Assembly (NCBI GenBank): GCA_023515745.1
Contig: JALECJ010000255.1
Coordinates: forward strand, 2,118,001 to 2,182,000
Length of the DNA: 64,000 bases
Source: Amoeboaphelidium protococcarum
Taxonomy: Eukaryota; Aphelidiomycota; Aphelidea
Direction: 5' to 3'
The position numbers and the translations under genes were made by a program. Positions 20,277-32,159 of this stretch are shown piece after piece; position 1 is the first letter of the stretch; every line of letters starts with the position of its first letter. The notes beneath the pieces were generated by a model. The model ran no database searches, was not told the origin of the DNA, and saw only the letters and a list, made by a program, of their open reading frames with translations.

Positions 20277-23018
20277 TCAAGGTTCACGCTGTAGAATGCT
20301 ATTTTTCATTAACGCAGCAGTTCTTTCGCCCAGAGTGAATTCAGTGACCCAGTCTGGAAACTCTTTCATAACCTCATCAACCAATGGCACTTGGTGTACG
20401 AGGTCATCATAGTAACAGGTGGCAGTGAAATTCATCTGATTCCAATCTTGAGATTGAATCTGCACTGTGAACGGCAACTGCCAGTCTTGTTGTGCATTCT
20501 TGCGTAAGGCCATCAGAGTTAATATATTCAACCCTGGCATTTACACGACACTCTTCTCCATTGGCTCAAATTTGGCAGTAACATTGCTCCCTTAATCGAA
20601 TCTCATCACCAACTCGCAGCTGTATGAGCCAGCTGGTGCAGAGAATACTCCACTTATTTAGCTTGCATTATACGAACTGACATTGACACCAAGTACCTCT
20701 TTATCAACACTAGGTACCAATGAACGGTTCTACATCATAAACCAGCACGACTCCAAGTGCAAGTCCTTGGAAGGATCAAATTGCATCAGGAGATCAATGT
20801 AACCACAGGTAAACTGGTGCTTGGACGCAAATTGACTTCTCTTCAACGAATACAGCACATCATATCCTCCATACATCGTGACATTGACACCACTACTCTG
20901 ATTCTGACCTTCATTCATACGTTCGGTAAGCCATGGTCTAATACGCACGGCTCTCCAGTCAGAGTATGGAAACTAGACGGTGCACACCAGAAGAAGAATC
21001 GCGGTGAGAGTTAGACTAGCATACTTCCAAGACTTTGAAAATTAATACGCTTGCAATAACTCTGGGGTAAATGGCACAAAGAACAAGGTGCAAAACAGAA
21101 AAGCCAACACAAAAGACATGAACGGCGTAGATCCATCCAGCACAATAGGAGCCAGGCCTTCATACAAGACTTCGAATGCGTCCCACGTCATCATGACCGG
21201 AATAGTCATTCTAATTAGGATCAAAAACACGTTAGCAGCGACTCCAAGCTCTTGCTTTTAATCACTTTTAGCCAGATAGTAAAAGGCCAGCTTTCTTATA
21301 TACGCCTCACAGCATACAAATATCAACCAAAATACCATCAAATACAGAACACCACTTCCCAATAAGGCCAGTATAAGAGCAAATACACTCCAAATAGAGT
21401 AATAGATCAACAATACTGAATTATCAATTACAAGGGAATCCTTCGCAATATGATCCTTCATCACAAACAGAATGGCGTGCATCATGATGAGCAACATGGC
21501 AAAACATGTCAAGAACTTTGTGCCAATATAAGCTGGATTAAAGAATTACACGACATAGAATACAATTAGAGTGCCAATTAAGCTCAAGATGAAGTGCAGA
21601 AAAAGCCATCCAACATTCTTGAATGATTATTTTAAGAACTGTCCATTGCTACTACTCTACTCAGTAGTGCCTTCACCATATCCACGTAGAAAGTACAAAT
21701 AGGCACAAGCGGCTGCCACAAATATAACAATTAACGCAACATAGCCTCCAAATCCAATTTAAACAACAGACTTTCCCATAAAATCAAAGATGACATAGAA
21801 AGTTTCGTAGTATTTCCCCTTTGAATTTTTCTGAGGTGTATAATCACTATACAGCAAATGCTTAATCAAAGCCAGGATATTACCACCAAACAGCTGAACA
21901 GTTTTAGGATTAACATCGGAAAACTCATCCATGTGCGTGTGATACTTGTATCTATTCTCATAGAATGCAAAATCCAAACCAGGCAATTTGGCATTATCCA
22001 CAAATACACGATAATTAGTATCAGATGGTACAAGTCCCAGTTTAAAAGCCTCAGATCCAATAACATCCATATGCGGATATGGAAGTACTGAGGCCGCTCT
22101 TAATTTCAAATTCAAGTCGTTGTACCTGAACATCATTGGCCTTCTTCCATTACCACCAGCCTCCATATTAATGAACATTGCCGTTCTATTGTACCATTTA
22201 CTTGATATAAACATAAATGCATCCAATAGGCCAACTTCCTCACCATCGCCAAACATGAACAAAATGTCATACTTCCACGGCTAAGAAAGTGCCTAAACAT
22301 TAGTATCAATAAGAGCTCTAATGATCTCTAGCATCTACGCCATGGACATACCATCATCATATGCTCCGTACGAAGATACAGCAGAATCAAAATGACCAGT
22401 GACGAGGATACACTTTCTCGAGGTGTCATTTAATGGTGATTACTGACCACCACTGCCTATAGACAATAATGCATAAATGTTACGCGGTTCAACAAGCCAG
22501 TTTGAAGGTGCACGAAAAAAGGCTCTCTTATACGGAATCTCAACAGTGATTGAACTACTAGGCACAAAGTACAATCCTTGATAATCCATTTAGTCATCAT
22601 CGACTTCAATCTGGAGACTGTAGCCATTAACATTAGCCTGCTGCTTCAAGTTGTGCAGCTACTCTACGATATACTGGCCCACCTTGATGTTAGCACTTGA
22701 TCCCCATGGATGTTAAAACTCTGTGATATTGCGAAGATGAAGCATTGCATTCAAGGCACCAAATTGATCAGATATAGACATCAATGCCTCAGGTAAAGTA
22801 GTTCTGACAGCAGATGTCATTAGAGCTATAATGAACAAAAGCAGATACACAAACAATATGGGAAGTGGCCTCTCCTGCGGTGATATATTCAAATACGCAG
22901 CAGACTTGAAAGCCTAACCAGACAATAGAGCCTTCATTTAAATCTTCTAAGGTGTTTTAATAGGATCATCCTCGTCTATCACACCGGGAGATTTCTTTCT
23001 ATTCCTAACGTCAGTCAT
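20277..23018 (-). CDS. M28-family membrane metallopeptidase, ERMP1/Pff1-like
   Basis: 913 residues in a single frame. A short cytosolic N-terminus leads to a transmembrane helix (about 49-70). The peptidase domain follows with VTGHFDSAVSSYGAYDDG (zinc ligands His and bridging Asp, about 203-220) and FGDGEEVGLLDAF (catalytic and ligand Glu pair, about 255). FINMEAGGNGRR and HTHMDEF continue the family order. The C-terminal half has roughly six to eight transmembrane helices and then a lumenal beta-rich region, as in ERMP1 (ER) and fungal vacuolar Pff1. Substrate is unknown. The gene is intronless, with many TAG Gln codons. Confidence 0.87.
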
Positions 23019-23270
23019 TACTATGTGGGGAGGCTTGATATATTCTTAAATAAATTTCTTCCAACTATAGTGATATTATTATTATTCCAAGTGTTGTGTT
23101 AAATTGATCTATATTGAATTCAAATCATTGCCGTCGGGGAAAAGAAGAGAAAACTCCTCCTTGCAGAATCGTAAAGGTCTCTTGATCGCAGTTGAGTTTT
23201 CTCGCTCAACGTTCAATTTACATCAACAGAGAGGTTCAATAGGCATTTTTAACTATTGTCATTACCTAAT

Positions 23271-23914
23271 ATGACTTGGGCAGAGTAGTTGGAATAGGAA
23301 TCTGACTTGGATTAGATTTTTGAAGAGTTGGAGAATGAGGAACTGGACGCGAATATAAGGGAAGCCAGATTTGAGCAGTTGAAGAGAGAATAGGCGTTGA
23401 GGCAAGAGTACTCACAAAGGGAACATGGCAAGTATATAGAAGTGTAATCAGAAAAGGAAATCTTTGAAATTACCACGCAGACTAAGCGATGTATTGTACA
23501 CTTTTACCATCAAGATTTCCCTAGGTGTTAGATTATGGATCGCCACTTGCAAGTACTGGCTGAGAGACATTTTAACGTGAAATTTGTAAAAGTTTGTGCT
23601 GAGCGATGTCCATTCCTGGTGTAAAAGATGCGAATTCAAGTTCTGCCATGTGTCATTGTGTTTATGAATGGCCTGTCTCTTGACAAATTAATTGGATTCG
23701 AAGATCTTGGCAACTCTGACGACTTTACAACCGCCACTTTAGAGTAGCGATTACAAAAGAGTGGTAAGTATTTCAACGAAACGTTTCACGTGTATTGGAA
23801 GTGTTATTAACGCGTGTGTGTATTGTAGGTGTTTTACTGAAGATTGGCAGCACCGAGGGGTAATTTACCTCTGAGGAGCGTTATAATTATGAGGATTCTG
23901 AGGATGATTATTGA
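23271..23914 (+). CDS. TXNDC9: Thioredoxin-fold protein TXNDC9/PLP1-like
   Basis: Exons 23271-23763 and 23829-23914 with a 65-nt intron (GTAAGT...TTGTAG) give 192 residues. An N-terminal acidic helix ([29 protein letters not shown]) precedes a thioredoxin fold with [36 protein letters not shown] and [10 protein letters not shown]. The CxxC is replaced, as is normal in TXNDC9/Plp1. These proteins are phosducin-like cofactors of the CCT chaperonin in tubulin and actin folding. The acidic tail is typical. Confidence 0.92.
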
Positions 23915-24258
23915 GCATCATGTATTTTAAGCTGTATTAATTTAATTTAAGCTTACTTATTGCATTCTTAATTCTTTATATCTAATTACTCAGGAAGCCT
24001 TTGTGTCCAGGGTATTGTAAAGCAATCTTATTAACGTTATCACCAGCGAAAAGCACTGAACTGATTAATTAGAGTGAAACAAACCGCAATCGAGTATAAT
24101 TAAAATGTATTACCATAGATCAATATGAAATACTAGTTAATAATATAATCCAGGTTGATTATACAGTTTAATGCAAGTTACTACCATGTGAGAGGAAAGA
24201 AAGAATATCAGGCATGTTAATCCAAGGTGTTCAAACTAGTACTCGAATCATCCACATT
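23915..24258. other. Convergent intergenic region, no gene seen
   Basis: AT-rich sequence between the 3' ends of the TXNDC9 and Yippee-like genes. Nothing was recognised on either strand. Confidence 0.5.
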
Positions 24259-24564
24259 TCATTTGAATCTTTTAACGATGCGCTGCTGTTCAATGATACA
24301 CTTTCCCTCTTTGTACTTTTAAGATTCTTCGAAAGCTTTCACATATTTCCATCCAAGTAAATTTTCACAGACTGAACAGCGGATATCATTCACCACATGC
24401 AGTCCTGTGATCAGAAGGCGTTCATCATCACTGCCGAATGAAACATTCTACACCTTGTTAAACAGAAACGCCTTCCCATGACGGCCATGAAACGCTTTAG
24501 ATAGACACGCATCAGCATCAGCAACTTGGATAGCACATTATTTACAATAATAACTTTAATACAT
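24259..24564 (-). CDS. Yippee-like zinc-binding protein
   Basis: 101 residues from ATG 24564 to TGA 24259. YYCKQCAIQVADADA, LSKAFHGRHGKAFLFNKVQNVSFG, ERLLITGLHVVNDIRCSVC, LGWKYVKAFEESQKYKEGKCIIE follow the Yippee domain almost word for word. Two CxxC pairs (YCKQC and CSVC) form the zinc site. The second residue of two classic motifs is shifted (LLITGLH for MTTGLH). An upstream exon is possible because CAG precedes the ATG, but it is not needed. Yippee proteins occur in all eukaryotes. In fungi the GID-complex subunit Moh1 belongs to the family. Confidence 0.92.
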
Positions 24565-24713
24565 ATTCTGCAAATTTAACTTGAAACAAGTAATGGTTAG
24601 GACTCTGTGTGGAGATAATCACGAAAGATCGTTTTTAGAGTGAAACCTAATTTTCGCTCGTGATAAAAAAAAACACAGCAAGTCGTGTCGAAAAACATCT
24701 TTACTGTAATACT

Positions 24714-24719
24714 ACGCGT
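24714..24719. promoter_or_regulatory. ACGCGT site in a divergent promoter
   Basis: It is 18 bp upstream of the start codon of the Tse2-like gene, in the 172-bp spacer shared with the Yippee-like gene. The role is inferred from resemblance to the fungal MluI cell-cycle box. Confidence 0.3.
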
Positions 24720-24736
24720 GTACACTTGAATAAAAC

Positions 24737-25186
24737 ATGAAAAGATACACTTAGTTACCTTATACCTTATATCGCGTTCAAAGCTCTATGCCTGTGCAAT
24801 TGCGATCATATCAAGATTAAATGGCACTGGGAAGAACGTCGTTTGATTTGAAGCTCCACAATGGATTGGTCACTCCGGTAGAACCGCGTGATAAATTTAC
24901 CATCCCCAACGGGATGTCTCTGCGTCCTGCTAGCGACAAGATGCTGGAAATATTGAAATTATGGCGTGGAGAGCCGCGAATATATGTATTAAGAGGTGGC
25001 ATGACTCTACCGGAAGGATTGTGCGTGTATCACGAACATACTGATCATCACTCTCTGCAAACTACAGTCCCGATTGAACCGGAAGAGTTTTACAAGAAGT
25101 TGACAAAGCTTTTATAAGATTAACATTCAGTCAGCAAGTAATAAATGATCGCCATGCTGGAGGATCCTGATGATCAAGATAATTGA
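24737..25186 (+). CDS. Tse2-like ADP-ribosyltransferase-fold protein (toxin homologue)
   Basis: 149 residues. The start at 24737 becomes visible only when two TAG/TAA codons are read as Gln. It yields the family-typical opening LYRVQ and LR.Y. The body has HNGLVTP, PNGMSLRP, VLRGGMTLPEGLCVYHEHTDHHSLQ and PEEFYKKL, matching in order the conserved blocks of the Tse2 domain found in a Pseudomonas type VI secretion effector and widely in filamentous fungi. Tse2 is an NAD-dependent toxin, countered by Tsi2 in bacteria. No immunity-like gene is adjacent. The short extension after KLTKLL (SKQQMIAMLEDPDDQDN) is lineage-specific. Function in eukaryotes is unclear. Origin by transfer is inferred. Confidence 0.75.
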
Positions 25187-25284
25187 ATTCTTGTTGTGAT
25201 TGCAAATTCAATAGATGACTTCATTACATAGTTAGCATTGTCGCGTGTCTTTATTAATATTAAATTGAGAATTGGAATGATTTA

Positions 25285-26082
25285 TCATTGTTCATTAGAC
25301 TATTCTTCGTCACTGACCACTTTCTTTTATTAAGCCATATTTCCTGGACTGGCCGGTAAACTAGTATTCTCCTTTTCAGTCGGAGGATCAGCTTCTAGTT
25401 TAAGCTCTCTACCTGGGGACTTATCAACATCTTTAAATGAAACATTAGGAATTTTATGCAGTATACCATAGCCAATATCACAACCAAGTGATCCTTCTCC
25501 GCCCCATTAGTCGTTTGGAACAATGATCACCTCGCGACATCGGTCTTGGGCCCAATTGTAGACAATGAGACGCAGATCTTTTCGCATATGATACTACACC
25601 AGTCTAAACAAGTCATCTTTGTCTTGGAGAACATGCAGAGGTGCACCGATGATGTAATCTGTATTTGGAATTAGTTCTGCATCTTCAGCCGGACTCTTTG
25701 AATGAACTTTTGTAACGTGCCACACTTGTTCTCCCGCGTGCTGAAATGAGCAAAATCTTAAGGAGCATCCCAAAATTTCATCATCCCTACAACCAGGCCA
25801 ACCAGTCGAGGGAACAACAGTAAGCTACTTCAATGATTACAATTTGGAATTATAAACCAAGAGTTGCACCTCTTTGTCTATATTCTCGCGCAGAGTATTA
25901 ACCAGATCAGCAGCGGATCCAGGCTCAGACAGTCTAACATCGTTAATAGAGAGCACGTATGAAAAGTAAGCTTCAAGGCCAGCCTGATGAGCGGGAGACT
26001 CCTATTTTACATCCAGTACATGAAATCCAACTTTTGGGCCCAACTCTTCTAAATTTAAGTCCTAACTCTATGCAGCGCCCAT
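25285..26082 (-). CDS. GRASP55/65-type Golgi stacking/secretion protein
   Basis: 265 residues. The N-terminal MGAAQSQ is a good N-myristoylation site, as in animal GRASPs. Two GRASP-type PDZ domains follow: [31 protein letters not shown] (about 17-105), then [29 protein letters not shown] and REVIIVPN (about 115-215). [16 protein letters not shown] is the conserved end of PDZ2. A short Ser/Pro tail replaces the long regulatory region of animal proteins. GRASPs tether Golgi membranes and act in unconventional secretion. Gln in NDQWGG is TAA. Confidence 0.93.
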
Positions 26083-26197
26083 TGTCCCCTTTATAAAACT
26101 GTGCTCTATTGACTGGGTGGAAGCGCTTCTTCTACTTCTTTCACTTTGAAGAGCGAAACGCGAAAATCACGCAAAGTTTAAGACAGTAATAGAAGCC

Positions 26198-27427
26198 ATG
26201 GTTAGAGTAAGATTCTATTTACCTATATTATTAACATTAGTGTATTTACTGTTAATTATAATAAATGTGTAGAAGAAGAAGAGAACGCACAAGAAGGAGG
26301 AGGATGATCCAAATTTGAAGAATGTACCAAAGACTTTTGTTATCTAGACCAACAAGCTTACCACCTCGGCGAATCAGCTTCTACTTGATATCCGTAAAGT
26401 GATGGAGCCAAATACGGCTGCAAAGCTGAAGGCGCGTAGAAAGAATAAGCTGAAGGATTTTGTGAGTGTAGCCGGTCTTATGGGAGTATCGCACATGATG
26501 CTGTTGTCACAGACTGACAATTCTACCAGTCTGAGAATCGCCAAGTCGCCTAAAGGTCCCACCTTGACATTTAAAATCGAATAATACGCTCTTATCCGAG
26601 ACATTATTGCGTGTTAGTCAAAGCCAAGAAGTCCTGGTAAAGAGTACTCTCAGGCTCCTCTGCTTGTACTCAATAACTTTAATTCCGAAGATAAACATGT
26701 CAAGCTGATGGCCACAATGTTCCAGAATCTATTCCCATCACTAAATTTGTAAAAGATTCACGCGTCAGACTGTCGTAGAATTGTACTGATTAATTATGAC
26801 AAGGAGCGCAAGTCTGTAAGCTTTAGACATTATTATATCAATGTGAAGATTGTCGGTGTGAGTAAGAGCTTGAAGCGTATCATCCAGACTGATATCCCGG
26901 ATTTGCATAAGTTTGAGGATATTAGTGAGTATGTTCTTAGAGATGCTGTTGTATCAGAGTCAGACGTTGAAGATGCTGCAGATAAGTCACTAGTCACCCT
27001 TCCTGAGAAGTACGTCGGTCAGAATAATAAATAATCTTAATAACGCGCCATCAAGTTGACTGAGATTGGACCTCGAATTGATATGAAGTTGAGGAAGATC
27101 CAGGACGGATTCTGTGATGGCGAGGTGATTTATCATGACGTTATCAAACTGACGCCTGCAGAAGCCAAGGAGAAGCATCGCAAATATTAGGAGCGTATTC
27201 AGTTAAAGAAGAAGCGCCGTCAAGAGCAAGAGGCTAATGTTGAGCGGAAGAAGGTTAAATTTGACGAGTCAGCAGCTTAAAAGAGTAATGTGGAAGAATC
27301 TAAGGGTTAGGAGATGCCGCTGTCTGAAGATGAAGAGGAAGTTCAATCTTACAGCGACGAGGACTCTGAAATTGATTAGGACACCGAGTTACCAGCCTCT
27401 GATAGTGAAGATGAAGAGGAGGATTGA
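26198..27427 (+). CDS. PPAN: PPAN/SSF1, Brix-domain ribosome biogenesis factor
   Basis: A tiny first exon (26198-26206, MVR) is followed by a 66-nt intron ending TGTGTAG and exon 26273-27427; the protein is 387 residues. KTFVIQTNKLTTSANQLLLDIRKVMEPNTAAKLKARRKNKLKDFVSVAGLMGVSHMMLLS is the Brix start, characteristic of Ssf1/Peter Pan. PTLTFKI and PLLVLNNF continue it. RRIVLINYDKERKSVSFRHYYI is the Brix end. The tail is Lys-rich then acidic. It acts in nucleolar assembly of the large ribosomal subunit. Confidence 0.93.
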
Positions 27428-27552
27428 ATTAACAATACTAAATCTTGAAATGTCAAGATAGTTTATTATATAGATGCTTTCTAGTGAATTTTCTCTGTAT
27501 TTTATCTTCGTTGATTTTCAACATTTCCCGATTGTACTGATCTGATTAAACT

Positions 27553-28470
27553 ATGCCAGCGTAAGATTAACAAGTATTTAAGGAACTCGCGGCCGGAACT
27601 GGCAGTGGAGTGGTGCAAGTTCTTATTGCGCAGCCATTTGATACAATCAAGGTGAGGCTGTAAAGTCAAGGATCTGTGTTGTAGTATGGCGGCGCGTTAG
27701 ATTGCCTCCGTCAGACGGTGCAGAAAGAAGGTGCCCTGGCCCTGTACAAAGGGACGATGAGTCCGCTGGCTGGAATCGCGTTCTGTGTCAGTATATAGTT
27801 TGCAACGCTGGAGCACATGAAGAGAAGGTTCAAGGAGAGTAATGCAGCGCGTAATGTCCATGAATTTACACCGCTTCAGCTGTATGTTAGCGGTGGTATC
27901 GCTGGTGTTGCGAATTCTCTCATCTCTGGTCCGGTGGAACACATTAGAACTAGAATGCAGGTATAGACAACGTCGCCAGGTTAGTCTGGTGGTGCACAGT
28001 ATAAATCGACTTTAGATTGCGCCAAGTAGATCTTTAAATAATTCGGAATTCGCGGCATTTATAAAGGACAAGGAGTGACAATGTTGAGGGAGTGGTAGGG
28101 ATATGGTGGATACTTTTGGGCTTATGAGACTCTAGTTCAAAAGGCGAGATAATCAATGGGACCACAATCAGCTGCTGGTAGTGGAGATCTTCCCGTGTGG
28201 CAAGTTATGACTTTTGGTGCAGTGGCCGGGTATGTCATGTGGATTCCAATCTTCCCAATTGACTCTGTGAAGAGCCGACTGTAGACTGACGCGTTGAATG
28301 TCTCTAATTAAAAGTATCGTGGCATGGTGGACTGTCTCGTCAAGACTCTTAAAGTGGACGGTACAGCTGGACTGTACCGAGGCTTCTGGCCGTGTATGCT
28401 TAGAGCTGCACCTGTCAATGCGGCCACTTTTCTCGCTTACGAGCAACTAATGAAACTAATGAGCAGATGA
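27553..28470 (+). CDS. Mitochondrial carrier family protein (YMC/ORT/CAC-like)
   Basis: 305 residues, three repeats of about 100 with the carrier signature: QPFDTIKVRLQ (repeat 1), GPVEHIRTRMQ (repeat 2), FPIDSVKSRLQ (repeat 3), each followed by an aromatic/Gly turn (LYKGTMSPL, IYKGQGVTML, LYRGFWPCML). The family moves metabolites across the inner membrane. Repeat features (LAAGTGSGVVQVLIAQPFDT, GPVEH, RAAPVNAATF) are closest to the yeast YMC, ornithine and carnitine carriers. The exact substrate cannot be read. It is intronless and ends only 29 bp from the convergent SETD3-like gene. Confidence 0.9.
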
Positions 28471-28499
28471 TATATATTTCATGTATAATTACAATTTGT

Positions 28500-30025
28500 T
28501 CATTTAATATCAGACGTGGATGTCTTATCTTTAAGTTGATTTAACATGCTCTCTATAACACGTCTTTCAAAATTTCGATATTCAATCAACACTTTACCAG
28601 ATTCTGAATCTAAAAGATCTTGATCATCTACTGCTTTAAATTCTCTACATCACCTTATAAAGTTATCTCTTTATACATTTACCAAACACTGTCAGTATCT
28701 TACCTTAAATTCTTTTCAAGAGTCAATGCTAAAAACCTTTTTTACACTTGATCAAACTCCAAGGGAGACAATTATTAATTCCTACAGCGATTTAAACTCT
28801 CCTTGTCTCCCAATAGAATATTCAAATAGACCAATATCTTCGCATTATCGGGACTACGTAAATTATGATGCAAAGTCAAAACTTGTGGTCTACATACGGT
28901 AGATAAACGTGTGTTACTTAGAATATTAGGCACCAAAGATGCGAACAAGAGATTTACGATTATAGATGATACAGCTATAGTAACTCTGCGCGTTAACTGT
29001 ACAATGGATGTTTCGAGTTGGTTAAACTCACTTAGATTTTAACAGATTCTAAATCTAGACTTGTCCGCTGAGAAAGTATAAATCCAGAGTATAGCAATAG
29101 ATCCATATTGGAGCGATTTCCATAGCACATGCAATACTCTTCTCCTTAATGATAGTCAGAATTAGATCGCGACACCAGACAATCACTTTATAAATCATAC
29201 TCGGTAGATAGGAGTCCATCTTTATGATTAACCATATCCCAGATGGGAATCAACGCGATAACATCCTAGGAAGCGGAGTCAACAGAGGCAGTATTAGGCG
29301 AAGTTGAAGGAACGGCATTCTACCTGGTAAACAGAATGCACTATGCCCACATGTAATCTCTAAAACTGAATTTCGGTACACATTATCCAAGTTCCTGTGG
29401 CAGTTGATCAACCCATTGAGACAGCATTTAATACTGACGCGTTATAAACTTGACCGCTCGGCTAAATTCGATATATGCAGAAGTCTGGCCAAGTATCTGC
29501 TTCACAATCTTCTAGTCCATCCAGAAGGGAATAGTAAAGTTACGTGGCAGTCTATCAAGATATGGACGCCACTTGGACTAAGACTTGCCAGCATGTACTA
29601 GCAGAAATAAAATGATTTTGTACATTGGAAACGTGTTGATCAATTTGCTAGAATTAACATAAGCATTCAACTTGGAATAGTCATCATCATCATCATCATC
29701 CCCCAATGCTGTAGATGCTGTGATCATTGCATCTCTAGGAACTTTAATTACCTCTTCCCCAGTCTACACACTTAGTGTAATACTAAATAATACATTATTC
29801 TGATCATTATTGTTGGCAATGCAATCTAACCTTTATACTCTCTGTACAAATGACGCGATTCATGCCATCCTTATACACTACTTGAACACCGTTCAGTTCT
29901 ATTCCATTGTCAGAAATCCACTTGTCCAAGTCTCCACTATCATTAGTTGGTATAATGGGAACTGCTTTAAATAAGCTTTTAGACAACAACTCGAAATACT
30001 CGTCTACATGATCAGTCATAACCAT
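28500..30025 (-). CDS. SETD3-like SET-domain protein methyltransferase
   Basis: Four exons (29831-30025, 28958-29763, 28704-28889, 28500-28644) with introns of 67, 68 and 59 nt, two ending TRTGTAG and one GATGTAG, give 443 residues. SET landmarks: NGVQVVYKDG, ALIPIWDMVNH (cofactor/substrate motif), and GEEYCMCYGNRSNMDLLLYSGF. The Rubisco-LSMT substrate-binding region follows (NSKHPLYSQRAELLQLYHL, then QVLTLHHNL). YRNFERRVIE near the end is also SETD3-like. Human SETD3 methylates actin His73. The LSMT-type SET family also includes lysine methyltransferases, so the substrate is uncertain. A run of six GAT codons adds a short Asp tract. Confidence 0.85.
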
Positions 30026-30365
30026 TCTGAGTTGTATTCAATACTAAAATCGCCCAATGGTTGGATGTGAAAGAATCCCTTTGAGAACTGCACGAACGCG
30101 CTGTTCTGTAGTTACTGTTGGCGTTTTTTCGGTACAAAATGACTGAAGATGTAAAGCTGATGAATGTATCTCTTATTGACAATGTAACGATTTAGTCACT
30201 AATTCTGAGTAAACACATTTATCATATGAAAAATCTACGCCTATCTCCCTGTTGTGCACTTCGATATTCCATTAGTGAATGCTCCGCTCAATTTCTTTTC
30301 TGAAACAGCAGATCGCCTCTTCGTCGCTGTTTCTTTCCCGTTCGCTTTGAGTGGAACAACAGTCA

Positions 30366-30426
<61 letters not shown>

Positions 30427-30462
30427 GTCAGACAGACAGTCAGACAGTCAATCAGCAAGTGA
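30026..30462. other. Divergent promoter region with a GACA microsatellite
   Basis: Spacer between the SETD3-like and eIF4E-like genes. Apart from the tetranucleotide repeat next to the eIF4E-like start codon, nothing was recognised. The open frame through the repeat (Thr-Asp-Arg-Gln) is an artefact of its period. Confidence 0.55.
30367..30452. repeat. (GACA)n microsatellite, about 15 perfect units plus decayed copies
   Basis: GACA repeats without interruption from 30367 to about 30427, then is interspersed with TCA up to 30452. It ends 11 bp before the eIF4E-like start codon, so it lies in the 5' UTR or core promoter. Length polymorphism between isolates is likely. Confidence 0.95.
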
Positions 30463-31968
30463 ATGAGTATGGCGCAACGAATGTCCGAGTAGACACATCA
30501 GCGCAGCAGTGACAAGAACGATAGTCTCAGTCATAGTAATAGCAATGACTTGAAGAACCTTAGTCATGGCCGTGTGAATGAGATTAAATCAAGTGGTATG
30601 TTTTACACTCTGAATTATAATTTATGATCAATATTCTATGAAGACATTAATAAATGTATGGTAGGTGAGAGCATAAAGAGTACCAAGAGCATCCCCAAAG
30701 ATATTCAGGAAATGTCCAAGAAATTGGATCAAGTGCTGAGCAAAAGACCTGCATCATCGTCATCATCTCAAATCGTTCTGTAATAGAGTATCACCAGCAC
30801 AACTTCTACTACCAGCAAAGTTTTAAGTACACACCGCAATATGATGTTTATGTAATCTTTTGAGAAGCTGAAGGCTAGCGGTAATACTGATGTTCTGAAA
30901 GAGATGGAGGATAGAGATAAAAAACTGAAGCTCTTCATGGCCAAAGCTGGGAGTATCGGATACAAGGAGGATGTTCAATTTTCTGATCCTTCTCTCATCA
31001 GCAGTAGGACTCCAAATGGTAAAGGGTAGAATGGATCTGTACTGACCAGGACTCCATTGTCTGAGACCAAGAATTCGAGAACGGTGGAGAACAGATCATC
31101 GCCAAGTATGAGCAGTCGATTGAAAGTATCTATTGATTTACCTCCTGAGGTGAGACGTAAATTGAATGCCTAGCTCACTTCATCGCCAAAGAGTGCTTAA
31201 TCAGCAGCCATAGATTAGTATTTCTCGCCGCGGACTGCCAAGGTGGCTGACGGTGGTGATTAGAAAGACGGCGAAGTGAATGAAAATAACAATAACTCTA
31301 ATAAGAGTGTCACTTCTGACATTGGTCGCCTGCCCTTTACTTCAATGTGGCATGTGTAATACGATAGACGTGGTTTAACTTCAAAGCCTGGTGCTCATAA
31401 TGTGGATCAGTATGAGAGTCAACTTGTATCCATCTGTCGCTTCAAGTCTGTGCAGTTGTTTTGGAAGTATATCAATCATTTGAAACCTCCATCTCAAGTT
31501 GAGTTAAACGCCAATTTCCACGTGTTCAGAGATGGAATAAAGCCGATATGGGAGGATGATGCAAACAAGAATGGTGGCAAATGGAATATAACCTTTCCGC
31601 CTTCTATGAGTAATCTGGTGGACAATTGCTGGATCAGGTGCTTGTGTGCCATTGTGGGAGAGTCGATTGATTCGAATGACGAAGTTTGTGGCGCTGTTTT
31701 CTCGCGTCGCTCTAAAGGCGATCGATTGGCGCTGTGGATTAAGAATAGCGACGACAATGAGAAGGTGATGGAGATTGGCGCCAAGTTCGTGGTGGCTCTT
31801 GATTTGGCAAAGTAGAAGGACCTGCAGATTGAGTTTCATCCTCACTCCAAGGTGCTGACTTCCGTGTCTCATGGAAACAAGAGCAGAAGTAATAATGCTC
31901 TCAATGGATTATCAGATATTGACATGAACTAGATGAAGAAGAGAATCGGCGAACTGTCCCAAGCTTGA
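30463..31968 (+). CDS. eIF4E-family cap-binding protein with long disordered N-terminus
   Basis: Exons 30463-30595 and 30665-31968 (69-nt intron) give 478 residues. The first 280 residues are Ser/Lys-rich and disordered. The eIF4E fold runs from about residue 280: FTSMWHVQY, FKSVQLFWKYINHL, YHVFRDGIKPIWED-like (here NFHVFRDGIKPIWEDDANKNGGKW), then SNLVDNCWIRCLCAIVGE and GAVFSRRSKGDRLALWIKN. The Trp of KPIWED is a cap-stacking residue. The other cap-stacking position lies in a YESQL stretch where canonical eIF4E has Trp, which suggests class II (4EHP-type). Such proteins repress or tune translation. Confidence 0.85.
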
Positions 31969-32159
31969 AATGTTCTATGGAATGGTTAGCTAGAAGTTGG
32001 GATTAAGTTAAAGATTTTGTGATTTATTTTGATATATAAAGTAGTTATCTCTTGGTAACGTATAGAGTTATGGTAACGTGGCATGTCGCGCCAAGTTTAA
32101 TTATCCAAATGTAACTGAAACCGCAGCTTGAGAAGATTATAACGAAATTCTATGTATAT

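Noticed and set aside
28900..29040. Apparent frameshift in the SETD3-like gene
   Set aside because: Resolved by a 68-nt intron (28890-28957, GTAAAT...TATGTAG) that restores the conserved substrate-binding region.
30254..30466. ORF running through the GACA repeat (Thr-Asp-Arg-Gln)
   Set aside because: Product of the repeat period; no start or conserved flank.
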